This document shows, one piece after another, positions 35,260 through 47,489 of a stretch of DNA of 64,000 nt; within the stretch, counting starts at the first letter, position 1, and the number at the start of each line of letters is the position of its first letter. The stretch is taken from assembly GCA_907165135.1 (NCBI GenBank), contig OU015569.1, positions 9,920,501 through 9,984,500 of the forward strand, read 5' to 3'. The position numbers were made by a program, and so were the translations under genes. The notes beneath the pieces are model-generated. The model did no database searches. It was given only the letters and a program-made list of their open reading frames with translations, and had not been told where the DNA came from. Source of the stretch: Oikopleura dioica. Lineage: Eukaryota; Chordata; Appendicularia; Copelata; Oikopleuridae.

Positions 35260-35811
35260 TTGGTAAAAACCTAAAGATTAATTCATTGTGACTAGTGACG
35301 CCCAACCCATGCATCTAATTATCATTCAGATAGGCGTATCGAATCGGTCAAGCTAAAAGCCGCTGAAATTGGAAAATCGAAGCGTTGTTTTCAACACTTT
35401 CTTTATGGAAACTTTGAGCGCTTTTGAGAATAACTGAGAATGAAAAAATTAGAGTAAAATGTTGTTGTTCATTTTTAAAGGTTGTTCAAGTTGGTGGAAC
35501 TTTTTTAGTATTTACAGAAGTAAAATTTGAAGAGTCTGAAAAGATTATGAATATCTCAGAAAAGCAATCATTTTTAAACGATCTCTTCATCTCGCCATTT
35601 GCAAAAAGAATAAAAGCATTCGAAATGCTGCATTTCTGAAAATGGAAACAAAATGGAGGTTTTAGCGGTTTTTTTGGAGAGAGTGTTGAAAAATAAAGTA
35701 ATTTTCTGAATTGGAACTATGAATACGATATCATATCCGAGAAGGACGAATTGTTCCTCGACTTTATCGAAATCGGGAGTAGGGATTGTGAAAATTCTAG
35801 AAAACAGAAGT
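35260..35811. other. Intergenic stretch without a supported gene
   Basis: Short frames on both strands (for example 35424-35639 plus, 35574-35843 minus) have low-complexity or hydrophobic translations. The minus one overlaps the KLHDC3 last exon in another frame. I see no exon set. Confidence 0.4.
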
Positions 35812-37632
35812 CTACCCATTAGTACGCTTGCAAGAGATCTCATTGTCTTCGGTCAGATCGCTCAGTTCGTTTATGAGCGTCTTCGGCAATTGAGGAGCGT
35901 CTAGGCTGTTCAGCATCGCCAAGTTCTTCATCACCTCCATTAGGCAGAAGGTCTAAAATAGAATTACCTCTCAAGAGAGCGATTGAAAAGCAACCTTGAG
36001 CGTCGGATCGAAATCCAGCAAGACGGTTTCGGCGAGGTCTTTCAGGGCGATTTCTTCGTCCTCTGACTCGACGGGATCGCTGAGCCATCTGCTTCGATCT
36101 TCGACTGGTGCTGTCCCGCCTGATATCAGGACTTTTGAGCCGATGCAAGAAGCAGTGTGCCGTCTTCTGGGGCTTGGATTCTTTCCCGAGGGAAAGATCG
36201 GGTACCAAATACATGTTTCTGGGTCGAAGCACCAAAGATCATTGAAATGGTTTTTTTCGCGCTGATTGTAGCCGCCGAAAATAAACCTACGTCATTATTT
36301 ATAGGTCACTATAATAAAGTAAAGCAATATTTACATCTTCTCGTTATAGGCAAAAGCAGCATGAGATCGTCGACCAATTGGCTGTTCCGCATCTGGTGCG
36401 ACTTTATCCAACTGGTTTGACCACTTCAGACTCTTCAGATCCAAGTATTTCACGCTAAAAACAAAGTGTGACAAACGCTCGGATGAAGACAGGCTTACGA
36501 AGGGTCGTAGTAATCACGGGCGCTCTGCTGAGTGCCAAATACATCGCACCGTCCGCCGAAAATGAAAAGACGATCTCGGATAATGACAGCAGTATGGAAA
36601 TCTCGCCAGCGCGGAGCACTTCCAGAAGTGACCACGCGGCTCCAGGACTTTTCCTTGATATCTGAAATGAATAATCATTTTTGGCGCCGTGTATCCTCGG
36701 AAATGCTCACCAAAGATGTGTGTATCGTTGGAGTAAGTGTCGTATTCGGCGTCAAATCCGCCGAAAATGATTATTTTGTCGTTCCATGTGTTCATCCTAT
36801 ATATGAATGTAAGAGACTGCGAATAAAACTATCAAATCAGCCGTATATAAAGAACATACGTGTGTCCATCGCGGCCGAAGGGACGATTTCCCGACCATTC
36901 GACCTTCTCCCACGAATTCTTCATGGTGCAGTAACAAAACATGTCGGCGTCTAGAGAGTATTATAATTTTCAAGAGAGAAACAGTCGACAGGATTTCAGA
37001 AAATGCATCTGGCTACTCAATGGGCAACCTTGCGGTAAAATGAACACTCAGAAAGCGCGATGTAAAGCTGATGCTAATTGAACTTGATAACTTACCTGGG
37101 CCGTACTGGTCGTTTCTCCCACCCCAGAGATAAACTTTATCTTTGTATGGGGTGACTGCGTGCCCATATCTGAATGGCTGGAATTGAAGAACTTTTGGAA
37201 AGAAGCGCACTCACCGCATGTAAGGGGTGTCCTTGAAAGAGTTCCTGTCTACGATGTTCTTCACTTTATCCGAGCCATCTTTGTCCCGGAGCTTCTTCCA
37301 GCGCATCGTCTCTAGTTTAGTTATTAGGCTATCTTATCGCGGCGATATACTCTGGCCGCAGTGTTATCGCGACTTACTCGAATCTAAACAGAAGACATCA
37401 ATGGTGGAGACAGATCTTGTAGCTTGGTCCGAGTAGGGCGTCGAGTCCAGAGAACAGTAGCCACCGAAGAGGTACACCCTGAATAAAAACACATCACTTG
37501 TCAATCCGAAAGTGCCCATCTAACTCACCTTTCTCCGATAGCAGCAGAAGCATGGTTCACTCTTCGTGGTCCTCCATCTACGGCTGTGACCCAGGCTGGC
37601 TTAGCTTCGAGGGCGAGTCTTTTCTTCAACAT
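35812..37632 (-). CDS. KLHDC3: KLHDC3, kelch-repeat substrate receptor
   Basis: Ten exons: 37529-37632, 37378-37478, 37215-37311, 37096-37169, 36860-36950, 36711-36796, 36499-36661, 36335-36454, 35995-36286 and 35812-35952; 422 residues (human 382). Kelch blades show the GG pairs: RVYLFGGYCS, DKVYLWGGRNDQYGPG, DKIIIFGGFDAEYD, APRWRDFHTAVIIRDRLFIF, RRSHAAFAYNEKMFIFGGYN and GSKVLISGGTAPVEDRS. The start GGPRRVNHASAAIGER matches the human N-terminus. In vertebrates KLHDC3 is a CUL2 substrate receptor for C-terminal Arg/Gly degrons. It is head to head with KANK across 355 bp. Confidence 0.95.
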
Positions 37633-37987
37633 AAAATGGGCGCTCTAGTTTCCCGTGTCTCTCATTCGAGACTGACGCAGCAACAGTACCTCTCTCGCTC
37701 CGCGTAATAATTCAATGCGATGAATGTAGAGTGAACGCGATCGGAGCAGATTTACCGAGAAGAAGAACGCGCCGCGCGCCAATGAAATTTGGACTTCGCT
37801 ACCTCGCTCGCTCGAACTACTCTCGGCGCGGCGCGATGTGCGCGCAGCCCGCCCCGCCGCGGGACTCTCGCTGCCTGCCACTCAAATTTATAGTCCTCTA
37901 CTCTCCTCATTTTTTGCAACTCAACCCATTGCACAATCTACTGACCTATTTTTTCTTTTATTCAGAGAGAGAGAGAGAAATCGCCGA
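37633..37987. promoter_or_regulatory. Divergent KLHDC3/KANK promoter region
   Basis: GC-rich compared with its surroundings (GCGCCGCGCGCCAATGAA, CCCGCCCCGCCGCGG). It contains a CCAAT box near 37780 and a GA-rich stretch just before the KANK ATG. No exon is apparent. The position between two divergent starts makes it a shared promoter by inference. Confidence 0.5.
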
Positions 37988-40900
37988 ATGGAGAATGATC
38001 CACCAGAGATCGACTTAGACTTTCTCCGATATGCTCAAGACATCAACGAAAGCAAGAGTTTGAAGAAGTTCATGGAGAACAACAGGTAATTGATTGATAT
38101 ATCACTCACAGAGGGACAAGGATAACAGCTGTACCCTGAGCGAAGTTGACCCTTGACCGCTATCTCGCTGTTTTGGCGAATAACACTCGCTTCTTGGCAA
38201 ATTCTTGAGGCAATTAGCGCAGTACCAGCTTGTCGTGTTAGCCACAACGTCTCGCCGGATCTAATCGATCAATAACGAATGACGCGAAGCGGTGACCACT
38301 TGTTCCTAAATATTTGGCGCAAGTTTCTACCCCAGAACTTTTTCTTGCCTTTGTACTATAATTTTTCTGCCATCAAGAGGCTTAGACAATAAAAAACGGT
38401 GACAAGGAGGGGGCTGACAATTTGGCACCTCTGACCGGAAAAGCCTGAGAGGATTAAATGCATCGCGTCAGCCTCGCCAGCTCTCTGATGGTAATCGCCA
38501 GTTGCGACTATTTTTCACGAAAGCAGGTTAGGGTGTCCCCTAGGTTTAATATTCGCCGCGTAGAGTATAATTGTAATTTTAGTTTAGTAACTGACTTAAT
38601 TAAAAATATTTACTAACTTATTCGGGAAACTCGGTCCTTATGAAATGGCTTTTGAGTTGCGTGAATCGTTAAAAAACGTGCCATTAGTCGTTTTGGAATT
38701 TAAATTAAGCAGGAAGAATTTGGCCTTCGGCGTCCATCTCTAGATTTTTCACTGAAATAGTCAGAAAACATCTAATCACATGAGTTCGAGGGGTTTTATG
38801 GTCACGGTAAAGCGCCTAAGGTCAGTTGGTAAGCTCTCTACTTCACCGTCGATAACGGGTCACTAGTATTATTGGAAAATCTGTGGTCAAAAGTGGAATG
38901 TCGAGTTAACTCAGATTTAGCCGCGAACGGACACGCTCTCGACCGCGGACACCGCAAGGCAACGGGGGCATCGCTCCCACTCTTTCCGGCGATGCTCCTT
39001 CTCAAAGGACCGTTTCATTCTCAAAAATTCTTAATTACTAGCAAACTCAAAATCAGTCTGAAACTCTATCGAGCAGCAAACGCCTAGGCCCCGAAGGATG
39101 CGAAAAGCCTCAAATTACGTCGATTTGTACTAATACAGTAAGAAGGAAAGGTGAACACTTCTCGAGTCTCAGTAATGGCTCTAGACGTTGGATAGAGGTG
39201 AGCGTGAGCGACGAGTCGTCGCTGCCGCATGTTTGAGCTTGTTATTAACCTTTTCCTACTCATTTAGCGGCTTAGCCACTTTAATTCAACATTTTCGGTG
39301 GTTAAGTTAATTGTTCTGTTTATTAAAAATCAAAATATATCGCTTGTTTGAGCTTGAGGAGATTTGATTAAGAGCCCGACGCCGAGCAATGATAGCGCAG
39401 AGGGCGAGATGGGCTTCGTGCGTGAGACGATGCACGACGCGCTCGGCAGACTGCGCGAACTCGAAGAACAGGTCAAAACAATTCCCAAGTTACAGGTATA
39501 TCTTACGAGATCCAGATGGAATTTATAATTTATTTGCGCCAAAGATCAAACAAATGTATAATCCCTTAATAGGTGCAAATATCGATCCTGGAGCAGCAAA
39601 AGGCACAGCTGAAGCGCGATCTAGCCAGAGAACGAGAATCCAACAGAGACATGGACAGATCCGCTGAATCCGTGCGCGATCAGTGGATTCAAAACGAAAA
39701 GAAGCTCAAAATCGAGAACGAGGCACTTTTGCTCCACATCAAGCAACTCGAGGCGATTGTCGAGAAGGTAAATTGAAATAGAGAAAACAGGACAACCGAA
39801 TTTATCAAAAATTAAAGGTCAATTGCGAAGTTCGCTCCATTGCGGCACAAACAGATTTTAGCTGCTTGCGGCGTAACGCCAGACGTGAGGTTCTTCACAT
39901 CGATGATGATTACGAATCCTCAGATTCTTCCTCTCTATCAGATTTTTCTGTTAAAAAGCGAAAGAGAAGACCTCCAACGCGCTCAGTCGCCTGTGGCGGT
40001 TTTGAATACCTTGGTAAGATGCTCAGTAACTTGGAAGGTACTTACTGTTACTTTTAAAGAGAATATCATTTGCTACGACCGAACTACTCTCCGTTCTGTC
40101 GGAATCGGAACAACAACCAGCAGCCGCGACTTTGGAAATTACGTGAATTTCCGCACTGAGCGCCAGTTCCAAAACAAGGTCGACAAATCTGTGGGAAATC
40201 ACGTAGAAACGCGCACTGTTGCTTCTCACGCCAAACCTTCAACTCGAGAGAAGCGAATCGGCAAATCCCGCCCGTCTATCGTGGATGCTTCTACTGCTCC
40301 CATTAGTCAACTCACACAAAATAAGTCTATAAGCTGCGAATTGATGAATTCTTCGGCCCCAAAAGTTGTAGAGAAAACTGTTGTACAAACAGTCGTCGAG
40401 AAAGAAGTCGTCCACGTCGAAGTTCCAGTGGAACAGCCAAAGCCAGAAACAAAAGATGCTTCCATTGAGACTTTTAACCAAACTGTAGATTCTTCGACAG
40501 GGCCAGATGAAGCATCTTCAGTTGATGTTGGCTCCTACGTCAACTGGTTCGCAGAGAACTCGAGAGCCAGAAGAGTGCAGACTTCAAACGTAATAATTAA
40601 TATAGATTGTATATTTATGTGTTTCTATTAGGTGCAAACAATAAGTACGGAGACGGAGACCGATGTTACTGAAATGTGCGATGTTGGATGCGCTGCAGAA
40701 GAGGAAGCTTTACCTGTAGAGACTAGCGAAGCTTCAACCGAGACGGAGCCAGTTTCACCACTCCTAGGTAAGATTTCCATACCGTTCCTCAATCAAAATA
40801 AACCTTAGAGCGGACTGAGCCGAGAACTCTCGACTTGGATGAAGACGAAATGCTTATGATCTTCGGTGATAAGTGTAACGTCGAAACAAATGAAACTTCG

Positions 40901-42062
40901 GCAGGGCCTGATAGCACTATCGATGAAGCTACGCTGGAAATCGTCCGGAACTTTACATTTGAAAATCCACAGATCGTCGAGGAAATTCTTAACGCTAAGC
41001 TTCTCGAACCTGAAGAAAATGTAGAAGAGGACGATGAGGTGACACCTATTCGAGAGAACTCATCAAGTGACTCAAAAGAAACTATTCCTGAAGAATTGAC
41101 GACTATCTACGACAAGTCAACTGATAGTGCTGTTTTACCAAAACCCGACTTCGGGTCAGACGGTTACAAATTCATGACCGATGTAGAAGAAGACTATGAG
41201 CTCCCGGAAGGCGTTTACGATCAGGTAACTATTTCGTATATGATATCAACTTTCATTATTTTATTTTAGATAATTCTTATCGAAAAGCTTTGCAAAGCCG
41301 GCGATTCCAAAATGGATCCACCGAAAGATTTGAAGAGAGAATGGTTCAACGTGGCTGGAAAACCCAATTCCAAACATCAATGGCTGGACCTTTTCATCTC
41401 TTCCATACAGGAACATGGCCCTTCCGCACTGCCGGTAGCCTAGTCAATAATATTTCTGTTATGAAAATAATTTTCAGGTTCTCGCGAACAGCTACGATGC
41501 TAACGGCAATTGTGCACTGCACTATGCAGTTTCTCATGGAAATATGGACGTTGTGCAGCGTTTAGTACAGTGCAAATGTGTAGATGTCAACCTCTTTAAC
41601 AAAGCCGGGTACACGCCAAGTATGCTTGCTGCGCTTATTGACACATCAAAAACACGCGAGTCGGACAAGCAGGACTTGACGCCGCTAATGCAACTCTTTC
41701 GCCGTGCAGATCTCGACCTGAAGTCGAAAAATGAATCTCAAACAGCTCTTATGCTTGCTGCTAGCCACGGTCGACGAGACACTGTCAGGTAGGTAGTTGA
41801 TTCCGGTTTCGGCTGACCATTGCCTAGATACTTGCTTATGAATGACTGCGACGTCGACCAACAAGATGAAGAAGGCTCCACCGCTTTAATGTGTGCGTCT
41901 GAGCATGGACATGTGGATATTGTGAAGCTGCTGCTTGACATGCCCACATGTGACCCCTCGATAATCGACAACGACGGGGCTACTGCTCTACAGATCGCCA
42001 TGGACAACGGCCATCGAGACATAGGTGTACTTCTTTATGCCAAAATGGAATTCCCTGAGTGA
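37988..42062 (+). CDS. KANK: KANK-family ankyrin-repeat protein
   Basis: Ten exons: 37988-38085, 39375-39495, 39573-39767, 39818-40013, 40060-40589, 40632-40767, 40809-41224, 41270-41434, 41478-41788 and 41828-42062; 800 residues. The first exon encodes a KN motif ([20 protein letters not shown], then LKKF), the talin-binding signature of KANKs. A coiled coil follows ([30 protein letters not shown]), then a long low-complexity middle. The C-terminus has ankyrin repeats, with [55 protein letters not shown] and [17 protein letters not shown]. KANKs link focal adhesions to cortical microtubule complexes. Intron 1 is 1,289 bp, far longer than the 40-60 bp norm here, and I see no gene in it. Confidence 0.95.
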
Positions 42063-42566
42063 CTTGCTTGACGTGTTCCGCTCCTGAATGCCTCTGTTTA
42101 TTTAAATTCTGGTGCTTCCAACAGTTCCATGATGCTTTATACACTTCTCACTTCAGTTCATTTTTAATAATATGACGAATTTTAATTTTTCTGTTTACTT
42201 TTTGAGTTTCCGTGACCATTCCTACAACGTTGATGCCATCATTTTCCTTATTGACTTCCATGACAATCACTACACCCTTTTTGGAATAAAGGCTATTTAT
42301 AAAACCTCTCTCCGTGACACATTTGATAAAAAATGTCATGATTTTCGTCGACAGTCTCATTTGCAGGAATAAGCATCTGCAGGCAGTATCTTTTACAACT
42401 CGCGCATCTTCACACACAAGTGAGAGGCTGTACCTAATATAGATCCACCAGTCTATTGAGGGCTGAACTTGGCTGAGTTATCTCTATTTGTGAAGTTATC
42501 TTATTCATGTCAATTAAATCATCGTGAAGCCCGGGGCGTTCAAAAATGTTTAAAAGAGTTTAAAAA
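42063..42566. other. Intergenic region after KANK
   Basis: No coding exon is supported. Frames at 42148-42417 and 42172-42372 overlap on opposite strands and lack recognisable content. Confidence 0.4.
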
Positions 42567-43811
42567 ATGGTTGACGGAGAATTCTTTGACATTTCCATGC
42601 GCCGGCACGGGTTTTTGCTAATTGTTACGCTTGTAATTTTATATCTTACCATTCGAAGCTCTCGAGAGTCGCAGTACAAGAGAAACGAAAGCGATGTTCA
42701 ATGGTGGGCGACGAAACAGACATTTTTGATTTCACAGTTTGCAATTAGGAAAAGAAAGCAGTATGATGCGCAGCTTTTAATTTACAACAGGGTTCAAAAA
42801 TGTGGAAGCAGATCTTTGCTCCAAGCTATTCGACCAACCCTTGACGATAATGGAGTTCAATTTGGAGCGGAAAACCTAGGCAGGGATTTATCAAGCATCT
42901 GTTTTGTCCTTGTTGATTGCAGTCGGGAGGATTGAATTCCCACTAAGTTTATTGGCTAACAAAAGAAGCCGAAGCTGAAGTTGTCAGTAAAATTCAAAAT
43001 TTCTCCCAAAAAAATACCCGGAGTCTATGGGCACAACACATTCACTTCCTTCATTTTATAGAAAAGCCGATTCCTCTTTATATCAATCTCGTCCGAGAAC
43101 CTGTGGAAAGGTAAGTGGGCTCATTCTCCTTTCTAATGAACAAAACTGTTTTTTAAGATTTATCTCGCATTTTTATTTCCGTCGATTTTTAGACAACGGA
43201 AAGAAGAAAGCAAATATGGTTAACGGAATGATTAACGAAGGTACTAGTAGTCCATTTTTTTCAGTTTTTAATAGAACTTTTGAAGGGAGCTATAGGCAAT
43301 TCAATCAAACGGTCAACGACTGTGTTCTTGCGAATAGTAAGGAGTGCACAGCTCTTAAAATCTGGAAGTCTGGAATGGTACCATACTTTTGTGGAGATAT
43401 GCCTATCTGCGAGGAACCGTCAGAAGAGGCGCTAAAGATCGCAAAGAATAATATCGACAGATCTTATCTTGTTATAGGATTGACGGAAAATTTTAATGAT
43501 TTCGTAGAAGTCCTTGAATCTATGCTTCCTAAGTTCTTTGATGGTCTCAAAATTCACAACAGCATTATTTATGGTATGGGAAATTAGGAAAATCCGTGAA
43601 AGTACTTTCAAGAATATGCGAGGGGAAAAACTGAGACGAAAAACAAAGAAGCTCAGCAGCCAGCGACAGAAAATACCCTAAAATTCTACGAAGTCGAATG
43701 AAATACGAAATAGATCTTTACGCTTTTATTCGACAACGATTTCTTCAAGTCTCAAAGGAAAAGGTCGAATTCATCGTGTCCCCGTCAGAGCTGTCATTTC
43801 CAGACACTTGA
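42567..43811 (+). CDS. UST/HS2ST-type 2-O-sulfotransferase
   Basis: Exons 42567-42921, 42966-43110, 43158-43573 and 43636-43811; 363 residues. A type II signal anchor lies at residues 13-29 (GFLLIVTLVILYLTI). The catalytic domain starts LLIYNRVQKCGSRSLLQAI, the 5'-phosphosulfate-binding loop of 2-O-sulfotransferases. Then come QHIHFLHF and IPLYINLVREPVERFISHFYF (3'-phosphate-binding loop), a Cys set VPYFCGDMPICEEP, LVIGLTENFNDFVEVLE, and the end RSRMKYEIDLYAFIRQRF. These follow uronyl 2-sulfotransferase (UST) more closely than HS2ST in the Cys region. It would act in the Golgi on uronic acid in glycosaminoglycans; which chain is not settled. Confidence 0.88.
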
Positions 43812-43995
43812 ATGCGTTAGTAATTAAATTTATACATCCAAACGCCTTTTTGGTGGCACATTTGATCTTCTTGAAGTACTATTTGAATGATTCCGAAGCT
43901 CATCCACTTCCAAAATATCTTGACTTCTTTTCAGAATACGAAATAAAGCAATAAAATTGTTACAGCAATTCTTTAAATTTTAGAGTACGATTTGG

Positions 43996-45852
43996 ATGAA
44001 TTCCTCTCAAATTGAGACTCATAAAATTCATCCTTTTCCCTCTCTAGTAGTCGGACTAGCAATAAAGGTTAACGACGGGAAAGGCCACTCTCACAGTTAC
44101 TATATTGGCGACGAGTAAGTGTTAAGTTTTTCGGATTGGCAGCCGTTGGCCTAGTGCCAACCTAAAAAAACCTTATCAAAAAATAGCAGCAGGTACTACA
44201 CTTAGAGAAACTAAACGTACTCATCATCATGGTGGTCATCGCCGTTGCAGGCACGAAGAAACGCGAGGAGATAAGACAAGTACGTTCTTTCTGAATCTAG
44301 GTTATCTATTTTCATTATCCTTGACTTGGAATCGATTTTTCTTTTCGATAAATATCTTCGTGGATTTTTTCCCTGGAAAAAAGCTGATTTCTTTTAGACA
44401 ATTAAAAATACGCAAACGATGATGATAGTTCAAAAAGGCGCGAACAAGGAAATCGTGGAGAGTCGCGAAGACAAGAAAGTTGAATGCGACAGAGTGGGAT
44501 AAATATTTGTCTTCGCCATTTAGATTTCATCAAATATCTCGTTTGTTAGATATATCCCATAATTAGAGCTCAAAAAGAGTCAAAGTTCAACTTCCTTTGT
44601 GATACTGACGAAAGCAATCAGAATGGCTTAGAATCAAGGCCAAGTTCGGGAAGAGGGAGTTGGTCGTCTGCATGCTCGAAAGATTATGCTGACGTTATTG
44701 TCCCAAGCCAGCAGCCTCGAACTTATCATCATACGAAGACAGAGTCCCGCACTGACCGTTCGTCGCCTGTCCAATGTATTTGGCATATTAATCCATCCCA
44801 AAATCATCAAAAAGTCGTCGACCCTATTCCTACAACGAAAAAGCCAAGCATTCGGCCATGGTCAGGTCCTACTCCTGCTGATTTTCAACCGATTCCGACA
44901 GAAGAACACCATCCGGTCATTAAAAACGCGAGAAATCCCTTTATTCCGTCAACTGATAACAACGAAATCCGATCAGCTTCCCAAAAACCCTCCATATTTT
45001 CCGACAAAAACAGAAAGTTTTGCATCACTCAGACGCCAAAGATCTTGTTCAACGCCTCACTGAAGGAAGACGAGAAGAGGAGGCAACAAGACTTCGAAGA
45101 TTGCACATCGGGGAAATTTGATTCATTTCCTCGGAAGCAGAATCAAAATCGAATTTCCGCAAGTTTCGCCTCACTACCGAGAACTAAAAGTGGCCTGAAC
45201 GAGCAAACAATTCCCGAGAAAGGCATGAGGACTGCTCAGCCCGAGAATAGACTCCAAATGAACTTCAAAAATCAAGTTCATAAATTGGGTAGCGAGCCAA
45301 TGGAACCCACTATTCGACACGATTTTCCTGACTCCCCTGTCAGCAAAGACGCGAAAGAGAATACGACAAGACAAAATGCTCATCAAAATGGATCTCCGAA
45401 AGTAAATCAGACGAATTCATCTTACTCCCCTAAACCAGTGATTCTTGGAAACGTCAAAAAATTGAATATTTCACTCAAGAGTGAGAAGAACGTAAAGAGC
45501 GTTTCAAAAATAACGGGTAAGGGTACCACACATAAGATGATGTTGAATAAGTTTGCTGGACGCTCTAAATATATTGATTCACTGATACACTTTGATAAGA
45601 TTTCGTGAGTCACTGTTTCTTGAGCGGTTGCCTTAGGTGTGTGAAATGCATAGTGTGCGCACAGTTAGACGCATGCGAAAATTGTGAGTCAGAAGAGATT
45701 TTTAGGTTGTTCCGCTGAGGAGTGCGTGCCCAAATCCAATCAAGGAGAGACCGATCAATCAAAGCGAAAAATGTCACACGCAGGTGAGTGTGTTACGACA
45801 TTAATTATGCTGAAATTTATTTTATTTAAATTTAGTGCATTTTAATCCATAA
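43996..45852 (+). CDS. Large disordered protein with a Cys-rich end, unrecognised
   Basis: Likely exons 43996-44114, 44206-44279, 44429-44495, 44567-45604, 45637-45683, 45706-45783 and 45836-45852. The fourth exon alone is 346 codons in one frame. The protein has a His-rich start (KGHSHSYYIGDE, KRTHHHGGHRRCRHEE), a long Ser/Pro/Lys/Asn-rich middle, and a basic FAGRSKYIDSLIHFDK. The C-terminal cluster is CVKCIVCAQLDACENCC. The join after exon 3 would need a GG donor, and a 22-bp intron (45684-45705) joins the last Cys exons. I cannot name a family. The Cys cluster could bind zinc. Confidence 0.55.
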
Positions 45853-46441
45853 CTATTACATGTACGCTTTTTATCATAAATTGGATTGACGCGCACACCA
45901 CTAAATCTTGATGCAATAAAAAAACTAAAGAAAAATAATTTATTCTTTACAAATCGGAAGTAAGACCCCCCAGAAGAGAGCGCTGATTGCATCGCATGCA
46001 CATTATTGAGTTGACGAGGTCTGTGATTGTGCTGCGCTCAATAATTAGCTTGCTTTATGATGGGTCCGGTGAATTATGAGGATAGAAGAAATTGAGTTAA
46101 CCTTTACAAGGTTGGAAATCATCAAAGACTGAGTCTCTTGATCATTCAACTCAAAAAAAGACTCCACGGGAGGCGAATACAAAAAGACTTTGAGACGTAC
46201 ACCGAGAAAGATCAGAATAAAAAGAGATCCTTATTTCGATCAGAAAAGGTTTGACATGAAATTACATTAGGAAGGTGAACAAAGATGCATGTTTGCCGTT
46301 TGATTCGTTCTAAGAATAAGTTGAACAAAAGGGCATTTAAAATTTACGTGGTTCGTTATTGTAGCCCCATAATGAGCGCTATTATGATGTTGAATGAAAG
46401 TATATGATTAAATATAGAATTAAGCGCGGCGAAAAGTGACC
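45853..46441. other. Intergenic region, no gene seen
   Basis: AT-rich, with several in-frame stops on both strands and no splice-linked frames. GCGCGGCGAAAAGTGACC precedes the next start codon. Confidence 0.4.
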
Positions 46442-47118
46442 ATGTCGCAGCGGCCAGAGGAAGTTGAAGAAACACAAGACAGATATATGCTCATCGGAAA
46501 GGTAATTTACACCTACAGGCTCAAATCACCATGATTTACGACAATGCTGATCATTTTGGTCACTTTCTAAAAGAACGCGACTAGCTGATTAACGTGAAAT
46601 TCTTTTAAGGGTGTCCCTGCCTTTGCCGAATGGGGCCTATCGACCAAACAAAATGTCAAGGAAGAGATAGAAGTTTGGCCCTGCAACAGATACACTAAAC
46701 GAGGCCTCTCAGCTGATATCACATTACGGTAATTCAGCCTTGAGCGATGAGAAAATGCTGATAAAGGTTTTTAGACCAAAATTAAAGCGAAAAATTAACG
46801 CATTACGGTACGCTGATAAACACGGCGCTGCAGTCTTCTTCGAATCCCTAAGTGGGTGCAAAACGACACACAGAAATCAGATCCAGCTTAACCTTCCGAG
46901 ACAGGTTGATATTACGCTGTTTAAAAATCGACTAAGCTCATACTTAGGAAATGCAATATCAAATGGAACGAGCATCTTGGTTTCAGTACTTCAGGGGCGA
47001 CCTCTCTGTCCAGCTCGAAAAAGAATACCTCTTTGATAACGAACATCGCCAAAAAGGACTTGAACGCTTCCGAAGCCATATAACCGTCCCTGAAACCAAG
47101 TTCATCAATGCTGCATAG
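46442..47118 (+). CDS. Unrecognised four-exon gene
   Basis: Exons 46442-46501, 46610-46728, 46775-46904 and 46948-47118 join in frame through GT-AG introns; 159 residues. It starts MSQRPEEVEETQDRYMLIGK, then GVPAFAEWGLSTKQNVKEEI, a basic centre (RPKLKRKINALRYADK), and a well-behaved charged C-terminus (WFQYFRGDLSVQLEKEYLFD, then a basic helix ending TKFINAA). The clear exon frame makes a real gene likely. No family recognised. The stretch 47119-47489 after it shows no gene. Confidence 0.6.
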
Positions 47119-47489
47119 AATTTTACGAGTAGATTCTTTTTTTCGTCTGTATGCCTACCGTTTGATTAAATACAATGCCTCTTTTGCAAAACCTTTTCGG
47201 GAAACTTACGACGACGCCTTTCGCAGGAAATAAAAATTTCAATCGAGCGTAAAAAACAGCTATTCAAGGAGGCCAACCTACAAAAAAGTTTGGCTGCCTT
47301 GCTCGCCCGGCAATATATCCTAGAAAAGGGCGTTTTGATATTTTCTAGATCCCTATCTAAGGCGGTTTGTTTATTTCGCTGCGATCCACTCGTCCGGCAG
47401 GGACAGACGGAGTCAAACTCTGCTGGATTCAGTTTTAATTTTTTCATATACTTTTTCTTGTATTTTTCACGTGAATTATAATTTTGAAT

